DNA of 64,000 bases from Geosiphon pyriformis (lineage: Eukaryota; Glomeromycota; Glomeromycetes; Archaeosporales; Geosiphonaceae). Every line of letters begins with the position of its first letter. Positions within the stretch are counted from its first letter, which is position 1. Both the position numbers and the translations under genes were made by a program. Shown here one piece after another: positions 10,587-22,359 of this stretch. The notes beneath the pieces are model-generated. The model was not told where the DNA came from, searched no databases, and worked only from the letters and a program-made list of their open reading frames with translations. The stretch spans positions 1,706,032 through 1,770,031 of the forward strand of contig JAAOMT010000436.1 in the NCBI GenBank assembly GCA_016748015.1, written 5' to 3'.

Positions 10587-13347
10587 AGGTGATTGACAAG
10601 TCGGTAGCTGACAAAAAAGATCACTCGATTTCTTTGACGAGGAGGTTCAATATTTTCAAATGTCGTAATTTCTTACGCGAATAATCGAGGCTTTCAATTA
10701 CAAAGAGGCTTCATAACTAAATTAATATTTATCTTCTTTCACAATTTAAATTATTAATTAATAATCCAGATTTAATTATCTTAATTGTCGAGACCATATA
10801 TACGATAAATGCTAGATACTATTTATATAATTCCCACCCCCCCCCTTCACGTTTACATGCATTTTCAAACTGTTTGTGGGACCTTGTCAGGAAAAAAATG
10901 ATTTCCATTCTTTGCATTACCACTCAATCACAAGCTAAAGTTTCCTTAAGTAAAAAAAAACTGCTTCAATCTACAAAATCTCATCCTTCACACTTTGATC
11001 AAAAAGTAACTTTAGATTTATACTTAATTCTTTTTTTATTGATAAATATTATGTTGCTTTACATAATCCAAATAACATTTCGAAATACACAATATTTTGC
11101 ATAAAATATGCATTTATTTTAGATTGCAGTTTTCAAAGTTTTTATTTAAACATTTGAACAAAACTTAAATTATATTTGTTAAATTAAGGTTTCATTCAAG
11201 TTTATTGTAATTAAATTTATTAATAATGTAAAATTAAGAGTATTTGTTATTTTTGCACGTCTTTTTTAATAATATAAAGTTTTTTTTTCATTGTATACAA
11301 CAAATATAAATTGCATTAACAGCAAAAAATTCTGAAAATTTTTGTTTTTGTTAGAAATTAAGAAATATATAAATATTATAAAAATTAAAATAACAAAAAA
11401 AAGTAAATATGTTATAATAATTTTTAAACTGATATCATGATTTAATTATTTTTGTAAAATTTTAAACTTTGAATATTTAAAGTTAATGCTTAAATCAATA
11501 TTGCTAATAAACTTGTATATTAAAAATTAAACTTAAAAATAAAGTATTATTATTATTATTATTATTTTAAAATATTTTTTTTACATTTTTAATTTAATAA
11601 TTATGTTTTTAAATTAATTGCTTGAATAAAATACTAAATATTATAAAATTTAAAAATAAATAACAAAATTATAATATAATAAAAACCATAAAGCAATTAT
11701 TTATTAAAATTATATTTGTTGTTATTAATGCTATTAAAAATACAAGTAAAATAGCCGATATTATCATTAATATGAGTTATACTAAAAAATTGGCTCAAAT
11801 ATCCTGACCCAAATGTTTTTCCAATTCAATTTTACTGAGTCAGAAATATCCGAATATTGATCTAAAGCCTTGTGTTAAACCACCTTTTGGTCCTGCATAA
11901 GAAAAAATTCTTAACAATGAAGAAAGCCATGTAGCAACAAGCAAATCTTTAGATTAAAGTATCTATTTTCTTGAGATAAAATTAAATTAAATAGGGTAGT
12001 TTTTCAAGATTGAAATTTTTATTTAATTATTCTAGATAATCTAAACAGTAAGAGGCCAAGTTTTATATAATTTTGCAGCTTTAGAACTATATTAAAGCAA
12101 TTATATGATAACTATATTTAATTTTTTATCTTGATTTCAACCTATTAAATGGTCTTGTATTTTTTTTTATTTCATTCGTTATAATTTGAAATATTATATG
12201 CATTAAAAATGCCGAATAACTTCAAAAGAAGATTCTCAGTAATAAAAAACAGCATCAGACAAGAAAATGTACAATATATACAGTTTTGACATACAACTCT
12301 TTTAAACATAAACTTTGAAGATTTTCTTATTCAAGATATTTTAATACTAATCTTATAACACATATGAAAGCTAATATATATATGCAAGCTTAAATACAAG
12401 CAAAAATATTATGAATATTAAAAATACTATTTTTTGAAGATTTGTCAATTTTTTCAACTACAATTTTTTTTGCCTTTTTTATATAATACTTTGATATAAT
12501 TCAAATATTTCAATAAGTTAAAGTCTGACTATAACAGAATATAAGATATAACTTTTACTAAAAAATATTTAATTTTGTTATTAAAGGTAAAAATAGAGTA
12601 ATAATGTAACCAAATTTTAACCTGTTTATTTGCTAACTTTGAATATTATTTTTTTAAGCACATTAATTTCAGTTTTTATAGCAAAATAAGTTTTATTTTT
12701 AAAATAAACATAATACTATTAAAACCAATTGATTTTAACACCACTTAATAACTAGACTTTTTGGAAATTGTTTATTATTAAAATTGGATATTTCAAAAAC
12801 ATTTGGTTATTATCAAAAATCTTTACAAGTAAAAACCAGTAGTAATCGGTAAAAATCAAGTTATAAAAGACTTTAAATACAATTAAAATAATTTTTTTAA
12901 CACATTTAGACAAATATACCTTCAAATCGGTTCCGAAGAATTTTAAACATCACCTGACAAAGTTCTCAATCTAAAAATACAGCTAGTCCAGCATTTTATT
13001 GTTAATATTGAAAGCAGAGTAGCCGCTTTTTAATTTATTGATCCGAAAAGATTTAAACCCAAACGGATATTCGATTTTTTTTAAAATGAGTTATTACTTT
13101 GGCCAACTGTTTTTTATGTAATTTTAATGAAGTTTAAGTTTAAAAATAAAAATATAATAAAAACCTACTTATGAAAATATTTCCCGATGGTGTTTTTATA
13201 GACATTTTTTCAAAAGCAGAAAATTCTGCTAAAAACCTTGAAAGCACAAATATCTTTTTTTACATGAAAAATTAAATAAGTCTTTTTAAAAAAATTTAAT
13301 AATAGGAAAAGCCTTATATTTTATAAACTCTAGAAATTCCATAAAAT
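10587..13347. other. Gene-free A+T-rich interval between L3 and L4
   Basis: It contains a C-homopolymer tract near 10837-10850, a (TTA)n microsatellite at 11546-11568 and long A/T runs. Open frames here, such as one of 76 codons at 10874-11104, have no recognisable domain. The two convergent lipase genes (L3 +, L4 -) have their 3' ends in it. Confidence 0.45.
11546..11568. repeat. (TTA)n microsatellite
   Basis: About seven tandem ATT/TTA units in A+T-rich DNA. Confidence 0.85.
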
Positions 13348-15212
13348 CTAATATTTGAAGTGTGATTTAACTAACCCGGTATTCCTAATTGGAAGCTCAG
13401 ATGATAACGGTGGACATTGTCCCATTAGCCGATTAAAAAATGGCCCCCAATGATTTTGCGAATTTGGAATTGAATTATGAAAGGCAGCATTACATTCCTT
13501 AAGATATAAAAATAGTCATATACAATTTATCGACGAATCCTTTAAGTAAAATTATCAGACTAATTCAGATTTTAATATAAACTATCATAAAGAATACCTG
13601 GGGTTCAGATAAGATCCCTACACCTTTACGTTTATCCGGACTCCTCGTCCCTAAACACAAATAAACATCTGCATTATCTTCTTCGGTACATCCACAACTT
13701 GGCGAGACCCAATACTCGCGATGATTATGCCGAAATCCAAGTTGAGCCGGAGGCATTTGAGATACAATATCATCTAAATATGTGATTCGATAGATGAATC
13801 GAAGTTCTTTTTCTACATGAATAGAAAATTGACGATCTCCGATCCGGGGTTGACCATAGGTAAATAAAATCAAAGGCTCAACTGAATCATGATACCAAGT
13901 ATCTTTTTTTAATGAGAGCGCCGTAAAGGTCCCGTATACTAAATTTAAAACTTGATTCAGTTTACAATTTGAAATGGAATAAATTCTGATAATGATTTTA
14001 AATCTCGTAATTTTTTCAATTATACAGATAATAAACTTACTCACCACCACCTATTCCGTGCCCAGTTAGAATAACAGGATAATAAGGATATTGATCAACT
14101 ACTTCCCAAATCATATTTAACAGTTTTTCTTCTGCACGTTGAAAATTTGAGTAAAACGAGAAATCAACTCTTTAAAAAAGAAGAATTTTATCTTAAATAT
14201 TAACGATTTGGCAGATTTGTTTGTAACATAAGTTCGAAATACTTTCATTCCAGTAAAAATTAAAGCAATTCAATATTAAGTATAAACTAAAAAATTTTAA
14301 TATTCTTATAAATACATTTCACTTACCTTCCAAAAGAAACGTCCGGGTATCTAACCATCCCATTATTTCTTTTATGCCATTGTAACATAGTTAACTCTTT
14401 ATTTCCACGAAATATAACCACAATCTGTTTTGTGGTAGTATCTGGAATAGCTCGAGCTAAACTAGCATGTAAAGCAAATTATAAAGTAAAATTTCAGATT
14501 ATTATTTGAACTTATTTAAAAATAACTATGCATTTAGCTAAATTTGAACTTTAGAAATTCTAAAAGCAAAACGAAAATTACAACCGTATATTTGACTACC
14601 ATCACCAAATGAATGCTCTTCTCCAAGGCAATAAGCGATCTGGGCATAATAAGCAAATCGTTGAAATTCTTGTAATAAGTTTTGATTTGTAACTAAAAAC
14701 TTTGTCTTCGAGTTTTCCGGTTGACTTGTTAATATTGGTTGTATGTAATTTCGTTTCCGCAGGAAAACTTGATTTAGAAGAGTGGAAGGTAAGTTGTTAT
14801 TTTGATAATTTGAGGTTGAAATCATTAAATTTGAGTTAAATTTCAAAGGATCGGGTTCTTGTGATAGTAAAAGATTTTTAGAGTTTGGAAAAATAAATTG
14901 ATTTCGAATAGTTTCTGAATAGTCATTAATATGACTTATTATTGGTCTAATATCTTCCTTGTAATTTTTATAATCTTCCGATTTCGTTTTAGGTATTTCA
15001 GGCCTCAAATTCGCTTCGAAATCTATTTTATTTTCATTTTTATTTTGAATTATCAATCGTCTATTTTTGAACTTATCATACGCAGCTAGCCCCGAGTTAA
15101 AAATCAAAATGGATATTAATCCAAATACTAACAAAAAAGTCGAATTAATGAATCTCGACTTTTGATATTTTGAAAATAAATCAAAATATACAATTTTCTG
15201 GATTTGATTCAT
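13348..15212 (-). CDS. L4: class 3 lipase-like protein with Gly at the nucleophile position
   Basis: Five exons on the minus strand: 15212-14585, 14456-14327, 14169-14045, 13938-13598 and 13497-13348, giving 457 aa. The phases are 1, 2, 1, 0. A hydrophobic segment at about residues 24-43 follows 23 mostly polar residues, so it is a signal anchor or a late signal peptide. Residues 45-180 are low-complexity, rich in Asn, Ser and Pro. The domain includes IAYC (near 193), IVVIFRGN, TGHGIGG (288-294), TYGQPRIGD (321-329), LDDIV with Asp351, and NHWGPFF with His424. The TYGQPRIGD and QMPPAQLGFRHNHREYW blocks are the closest in the cluster to R. miehei lipase. The triad Ser is Gly291, encoded GGA, and the frame is open throughout. 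FRGN replaces the FRGS/T oxyanion block. It lies head to head with L5, with 1265 bp between the start codons. A non-catalytic lipid-binding or decoy role is possible but is inference. Confidence 0.82.
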
Positions 15213-16477
15213 TGTTCTTTCACCTCTATAGTAGTAGATATTTATTTCACGACATTCCAGGTTTGATTTTTAAATTAGCTTTTAGTTGTCGTTTCTGCAT
15301 CGATAACGTGACCAGATAAGCGGGTTTTCTCAGCATATTGTGTTTCAAATTCTACAATAATATATATAATATAATATTAAGAAGTTCGATATCAAATATA
15401 AACCTGATAACAATTTGAATTTTTATTCTATTTGGTATTCTTATCAGCGATTTTAATTATTTATTTTATCTTTTTATAGAGTATTCTTTTATATTTTTAT
15501 AACATCGGACCTTTAAACTTTAAAAGATAAACTATTATTCTATAAAAGTATTAGCAGAAATCTACAATAGTGGCATCGGTAATGAAGCTAATTAACTTTG
15601 GTCTCATTATTAATTTGTAAAAATTTATTATAAAATTAAAGCTACTTATAGATCATCTTCATAGATATAATCTCGCATTATTCGCTTAAACCTTGGTTTA
15701 TAATCAAGCAAGAGTTAGATATAAATAAGACTTTCTTCTAAATGGTATTTGCCTGGTTCCCCTAATCTTCTTCAAAATTTATAAATATTTAGACTTGGGA
15801 AGAATTATTAAGCATATATATTTTCATAAAATGATAAACTTAAAGTCTTTTCTTTAAAACATACTAATTAGGCTCTAAAGCTAAAAAAAATTAATTTACT
15901 TTCGAATAAATATATTTCACATTTTTTCTTAATTTATATAAATACCTGAATTAAATAAAAATATTTAATTATAAAACATATTTAAAATAAGACAAAAATT
16001 TTTATTTGATGTAGTTTATGAAGAAATTGCTATTAATTATTTTATTTATACCGAAATTATTCCAAAGGTCTTTAATATTGATAATCTTTACAATGAATTA
16101 TCATAGTCTAAATCTTCTTAAAAGATATTTTTAGTTATTAAAAGTAGATTTAGATGCTATAGATTTTATTAGTATTGGACATAATTTTTAATCTTCTCCT
16201 AATAAATCTAACTTTCGGAAGAATATAAAGGTAGGAAATCAAAATATTTACTATTCAATTATTAAATTTCAATTATTTTTTAAATCCTAAAGAATTGATG
16301 GATACTATCATAAATTTGTATGTTTTTTGCGAAAAATATTTGTCTAAAATTATTAGGTGCTTGAAAATAATATGATGAAGATTTTTATTATATAATGATA
16401 GGCCTCATTCTATAAATTTGCGTAAGCAAGCCCTCAATAAGTTTTTCTTCAAATCCAAATATATAAGTAAATTGAAT
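15213..16477. other. Divergent intergenic region between L4 and L5
   Basis: The start codons of L4 (-) and L5 (+) are 1265 bp apart, so both promoters must lie here if the genes are expressed. The part from about 15691 rightward is the duplicated 5' flank that also precedes L2. A stretch at about 15735-15785 is present only in this copy. I cannot assign specific promoter elements. Confidence 0.4.
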
Positions 16478-18270
16478 ATGTCGAGAAGAAATAAAATCTT
16501 GATCTTGATTCTTATATTATCAGCTTTTTACTTTTCTCCTCTAGAGAAACTTAAAAGTTCGATAGAATTCAAAGAAACTTTAAAATTTAATATTTCTCAA
16601 AAACAGAATGGAAATAATAATTTCATAACCTCAACAGTTTGGGAGAATTTGCCAGAAGTTGCTTCATACATCAATCAAATTATTAAGCGCTCAATATTAA
16701 ATGTCAAAACAAAAATAACGCCTCAAACAGGAACCTTAGTTCATATTGGATTCTTTACACCTTTCGCAAATATTTTATATTGTTTGCGAAAAGAGAGACC
16801 CATTGGTTTGAAAAAAATTTAAACTTAATAGATTGAGTTGAATTCAAAATCAGTTTTACTTCATATTAACCTAAATTTTCGGTCTTCAGCCAAAGTTTTA
16901 CCGATACTCAATTACAACATATTGTGTGTATTGTTAGGCGGAACAGTAATTATTTTTAACTTCTTTAAATAATATGTTTTAAAACTCAAATTATTGTAAA
17001 AATAAGCAGATATTTGATAAGTTTTTTTAGAAATTGACTAAAGCACAATGGTTTTCTATAAATCAAGCACAAGTAACATTGAGAGTGAATGGAATTGAGT
17101 TACCTGACAAATCTATTCATGTTAATCAGCAGTTTTTGCAGGATATAGAATCCATATTTTTCCATTTAATGCAAGATATTCGAAATAATCTGCGTCTATA
17201 CTCCAACATTAAATCTATTTATTTCATCGGACATGGAATTGGTGGAGGTTGATAAATACTATATTTCTGCTCTTCTGTCTAAAAGTAAAATTTTAAATTA
17301 CAAATATTTGATTTTTTTCAAAAACAGCATACGCCTTAATCACTGGCCTTCTATGGAAATATGAACAGAATAAAGTTATCCAAAAAAATTTTTGGCCTGA
17401 GATTGGCCTTGATAAAACGCGTTCAATGATTTTAACTTTTGGAGCTCCAAAAATTGGAAACAACCAGCTTAGTGCATTAATAGATCAAATAACTACACAT
17501 CTGCGTGTTACTCACGGAAATGATCACGTCCCACATTTTCCTGATGATTCTATGAATTGGAAACATTCTGGTTTTGAAATCTGGCTTCAGCCATCTGAAA
17601 ATTGTGATTGTTCCGAAGATCCCTATTTTTACTGGGATTGTAATAATTTATTGAATCAGAAGGAACGAACATATGAAACGAATATGGTTAGCTTTTACTT
17701 CTAACTACATATATTTCTTGGACAGTTTAACGAATAAAAGCTAAAAATGTTTTCTCTTAGGAGTGCAATGCAGGACAATCAATCACAGAGGTTTCAAATG
17801 ACCTCTTCCATAATGGCCCTTATTTCGGTGTTACAATGGGTGATTGTAAAGAATATGATAGTTGAGAAAATATATGGAAATCGAAATTATTCGAAATATC
17901 GTAATTTTCGGCAAATAATAAAGTGCCCCTACAATTTGTACCCTAGGACTAATAAATAAAAGTTTTTTAAAGGGGAAAATACTAGTACTCGTCATCATCA
18001 TGTTCTTACATTGTTTTCGATAGTGTTGTCAGAGTAATATTTTTGAACTTTAGCTTTTAAATCGTAATAAATCTTCTTTTCATTTGTTTATTCAGTTATG
18101 AGTTAAGAGAAATAAGAAAAGTTTACAATGAAAATAATCAAATACGTGATAACAAATTATGCGATAAAATTGACAACAAGATATTAAAAAAATATACTGC
18201 AAGTTATATGGCAAACCTAATAAATAACAACACATTTTAAATAATCAAATCAGGCAATTATTGTCAAACC
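15691..18270. repeat. Segmental duplication, copy 2 (contains L5)
   Basis: Co-linear homologue of 3281-5620, carrying the open copy (L5) of the gene. Differences are mostly single-base changes with a few indels, including extra sequence near 15735-15785 and 17985-18030. Confidence 0.85.
16478..17865 (+). CDS. L5: short class 3 lipase-like protein with Gly at the nucleophile position
   Basis: Five exons: 16478-16805, 16890-16945, 17031-17247, 17328-17686 and 17761-17865, giving 354 aa. The phases are 1, 0, 1, 0. The start ATG is chosen because it opens a clear signal peptide (MSRRNKILILILILSAFYF). The frame upstream of it is also open from 16418, but without an ATG. The propeptide-like part is short, about 70 residues. 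The domain has LYCL (near 99), LCVLLGGT, FIGHGIGG (193-200), FGAPKIGN (238-245), HGNDHV with Asp266, and FHNGPYFG with His337. The nucleophile position is Gly197 (GGA). The FRG motif before the oxyanion position has become LGG. The gene is fully open, in contrast to its duplicate L2, so selection may have kept it. Exon 2 is only 56 bp and its intron at the end of LGGT is absent from L4. Confidence 0.8.
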
Positions 18271-18377
18271 AAGTTTATTTGTTTATGTTTCAGTTTATAT
18301 CATATATTACTATAATTATTTGACTGTTAAATAATTTTCATCACAAAATCCAAAATAATGCTAGTTCTTCTAATTAA

Positions 18378-18425
<48 letters not shown>

Positions 18426-18466
18426 GTAACCAATTCAATTTTTATTTTATTAATAAAAATTTAATG
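18271..18466. other. A+T-rich spacer with a long ATT microsatellite
   Basis: Sequence after the duplicated lipase block. It contains (ATT)n at 18379-18426, about 16 units, and nothing else I can name. Confidence 0.6.
18379..18426. repeat. (ATT)n microsatellite, about 16 units
   Basis: Uninterrupted ATT units, the longest microsatellite in the window. It stands at the boundary between the lipase cluster and the repeat-rich region. Confidence 0.9.
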
Positions 18467-19960
18467 CATATTCCACCTTATTTTTAGAATGGATTGTTGA
18501 CATAATCATTGATTTAATTAATAATTTGATTGTTAACTTAATTATTGACTTGTGTGTTTGTTCTTTTTATTAATTATATAAGCAAGATTTTTCAAAGCTA
18601 TAGAACATTTATTTGAACTTATTTACTCATTTGATAATAAAAAATTTTTACTTCTACATTAAAGTCAAATCTTTTTTAATTTGAATTAGCCTGAAAAAAA
18701 CTTAAGTTTGTAATTTATTAAATAAATAACTGTTGAAATAATTGATATCTGTTATTAAATTCTAAAAATGCAAATTACAATATAAAATTATAGTAGTTGT
18801 ATTATCTTTTATTAACAAAAATTCAGACTATTTTTCTAAAAAATTGGGTATGATTCAAAATTAATTGGATTTTTACACATTCAATTTACTTTTTTGCTAA
18901 AATCCTCTTAATCAGATTTATATTGTGTTAGTCTAATGTATAACAATACGAAATACAAAATTTTTAAATTTAAGTTTAAAAACACATTTAACTAAAAAAA
19001 TTTGAAATTAATATTTAATTATTACACAAAATAAATTAGACATTAATAAAAAATGTGAACTAACAAAAAGAATTTTATATATTTTATTTATTTTTATCCC
19101 AAAATTTAATTTTAATAAAGAGTTAAAAAGTGACATGTTTTTAAGCTTAAAAATAATTTTTGAAAATAACTTGTTTTATCTTATATATATTTAAAAATAA
19201 ATGAGATGGTGGATTTTTTGTTTTAATATTGACAATATTAGCTTTATTTTCATCAATAAAAACGTTATTCGATATATTAAATGTAAAAATATCAATAAAT
19301 AATTACAGTGAATTTGTTAATGTAAAAAAAACTTAAATATTATTTTATTTTTGAGAATTTTGTAAAAATTAATAGTCTATGACAATTTTTCAAACAATAA
19401 TAATGATTCAACGAAAAAAAATTGTTATACTTGTTCTAAATTTTTTGCTTTTAGTTTAAACATAAAATATGATTTAGTTTATAAAACATCGATCTAGTTA
19501 TTGGCCTCAATATTCAATTTTAAATACTTCCAGTATTTGATTAATAATAATTTTTTTTAAGCACAAACCTTTTTTTTGATTGAAATAAAATTGTTTTTAT
19601 GATTATTCAAACAAATCTTTATTTCTAATATATTTGATTGTGTAAGATTAGAATAATATATAAATTATTTTAAAAAATTAATATAATAAAAATGAAACTT
19701 AAAAATTCAAAATTAAAACACAATAAAATTTTATAAACAAGTTGCCATATATTTAAATTTTTTTTGAGTATTTGACAAAATTTTTCGTAATTATCAATTA
19801 AGTTCTAAAAAAATACTATTTATTAAATTATAATAATAAGTATTATTGTAATTAAAGTATTTAATAGATTTTATAAATATTGTTTGCTATAATTACAATA
19901 CACCATGTGTAACGTTAAATATAGTATAAAACTAATTGGAAAATCTATTAAGGTGGAATG
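18467..19960. repeat. Unknown A+T-rich repeat, copy 1, with candidate short inverted ends
   Basis: Left part (about 18467-19100) aligns with 20118-20900 in the same orientation. Shared marks are a run of degenerate TTGACTTGATTAAT-like units, an ATATAAGCAAGATTTTTCAAAGC-like string near 18580, and a GATATCTGTTATT stretch near 18743. An 11-bp inverted pair, ATTCCACCTTA at 18470-18480 and TAAGGTGGAAT at 19949-19959, could be its ends. No open frame of note lies inside. Possibly a non-autonomous element; the class is unknown. Confidence 0.4.
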
Positions 19961-20117
19961 GTATATTACATTCGCAAAATAATAATCGATTAATTGCGTT
20001 TTAAAATTGCATTTATTGCCTTAGTAATTAACATTAATGTTATTTTTAGTTCAAAATTTCTTTTTTTCTAATAGTATTGTATTTTCAATTATATTAATCA
20101 TGTATTAACCACTAATA

Positions 20118-20900
20118 TTGCATATTTTAGCTATTTTATTTTTCAGAATTAGTTTTTGACTTAATTATTGACTTGATCAATAAATTGATTACTAACTAGT
20201 TATTAACTTGATTAATAATTTAACTACTGACCTAACTATTAATTAAACTTTTAATTTAATTATTGACTTGGTCAACTATTTTTTTCAAAAATATATAAAC
20301 AAGACTTTTTAAAGCTACAAGAAAAGTATCTGAATATTTAGTATTAGTAATCCAATTTATTCTTATTATAATTATTTCTTTTTTTAATCTGAAAATCTTA
20401 AGATGACAAATCACAATTTTTTTTCTTTTTTAGATTTGTATTATTGTTAATCTTAATAAAGCATTTCTGAATGAACAATTATTGAAAACAGCTAATATCT
20501 GTTATTGAATTCTAAGAACGCTAATTAAAACATAAAATTATAACAGCTGTATTATTTTTTATTATTAATATAAACTATTCTTCAATTTTCAAATTTTTGA
20601 AATGATTAATAACTGTGATTTTTATGAGATTATTAGAGTAATTGAATTATTTACCTATTTAATTCACTTTTTGATTGCATTATTCTTATTGTCATACAAT
20701 ATATTTTTTTGCTATTCGTTAATGTATCACTTTAATTATAACAATATAAAATATTACTTTTGTTTTTTAGACTTTAGATAATAAATATCATTTTTAAATT
20801 AGTTTTGTATGATTACCTCATATTTTTTAAATTTGAAATAAATAATAATTAATTTATAATACTGTTTTATTTTATTGTTTATTTTAAATTATTTATTTTA
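20118..20900. repeat. Unknown A+T-rich repeat, copy 2
   Basis: Diverged direct copy of 18467-19100. It begins with the same GCATATT context and carries a longer array of degenerate TTGACTTAATTATTG-type units (20155-20270), an ATATAAACAAGACTTTTTAAAGC-like string (20293) and an AATATCTGTTATTGAATTCTAAG stretch (20495). The candidate inverted end of copy 1 is not conserved here. Confidence 0.45.
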
Positions 20901-22359
20901 TATATTTAAAAAATTAATCCTTAATTAACATATCATAGTTAATAAAAATTTATTAAGTTTTAGTAATACAAAAAACAAATTTAAGAAAAAAGTTAATATT
21001 AATCTATAAAATTGTAAACCAAATACAATATTCAAAAATTTTAAGCAAAAAAAATAAATAAATAGAAAAACTTTTTAATCCAGCAATTACAAAAAATAAT
21101 ATTCATTTATAAAATACTAATGGCTTTTTTGTTTTTTATAAGCATTTTTATATTGATATTAAAAATTAATTATTTTAAAAGTAAGGGTTAAATATTTAAC
21201 ATTAAATTTTTTATTTGCTACAAATATTTTTAATTTTAATATTTGGTTTATTAAAAAATTACTTGTTATTAATAATAAATACATTTGTTTTTATTTTTTA
21301 CACCAAAAAATCTGTGTAATTGTATTGTTTTTATGCAATTTAATGTTTTTTTATTAATGTTAGTTAATTAATTAACTATAATAAATATAACATTTGCAAT
21401 AATATTTATTATATAAAGTTTTAATTAAATTACAGAAATACACAATAAAAATTAATTATTTAAAAAAAACATATAAATATATTGATATTATTGTATAAAT
21501 AAATTAAATAATAATAAAAATTAATGCAAAAATTACTTTAATACTTTACAGATAATTATTAACTTGCAATAATAACAATTACTATCTTAAAATAACAAAA
21601 ATAATATATTATAATATGTTATCTTATATAATAGTTATAGCTTTAATAAAAAGACATATTTAATATTTAATATTCAATATTCAATAATATATTATAATTC
21701 TGAAAAAAATTCCGAATAATTATTAATAAACAAAAAATAAAATTCATAAAAATCCAAATAATTGTTTAAAATTATTAATTTATTACTTAAATAAAATTAT
21801 AAATTATTAATTAATTTTTTAAAAGAAAAATCTTTATTAAAATTATTTATGTTGTTTATTTGTATTATTTTTTAAATACAGCACATATATTAACAAAAAA
21901 ATATGATAGTTATTTATTTTTATTACTAAATATATATTTTAATTATTTTTGTATAATATTATTATCTAATATTAAACATAACTTACATATTTTATTTTAT
22001 TAAAATAATATTTGAAAGTATTTGCAAATAAATTAAAAAAATTAAAATACTAAATTAGTTAACAAATATTTTTTTTTAAATTTTATAAAAAATATTTGAA
22101 AGTTGTTAAAAACAAAATTACAAATAAATTTAAAATAACTTAAAAAATAGCAAATTAATTATTATATATTATAATAATTGTATATTTAGGTTTTTATTTA
22201 AAACTTTGAATATATAAAATGATGTATTTTATTAGAAAAAAATTGTATTTCAAAATTATAATTGCAATTTTTTTTTTTAATTCTTCAACTATAATAAAAA
22301 TTAATAATAGCTGCTAAAATATTTTACTTTTTTTTTAATTTTTTTATAAACTATTTTAT
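20901..22359. other. Extremely A+T-rich DNA, no gene seen
   Basis: Almost only A/T runs, with stop codons in every frame. It may include the eroded 3' end of LINE copy D, but I cannot align it. Confidence 0.4.

Noticed and set aside
10874-11104. 76-codon open frame after L3
   Set aside because: No ATG-supported domain; hydrophobic Ile/Leu tail is typical of A/T-rich translation.
18379-18426. ATT array as a CRISPR-like or origin repeat
   Set aside because: A simple trinucleotide microsatellite with no spacers; the window is eukaryotic.
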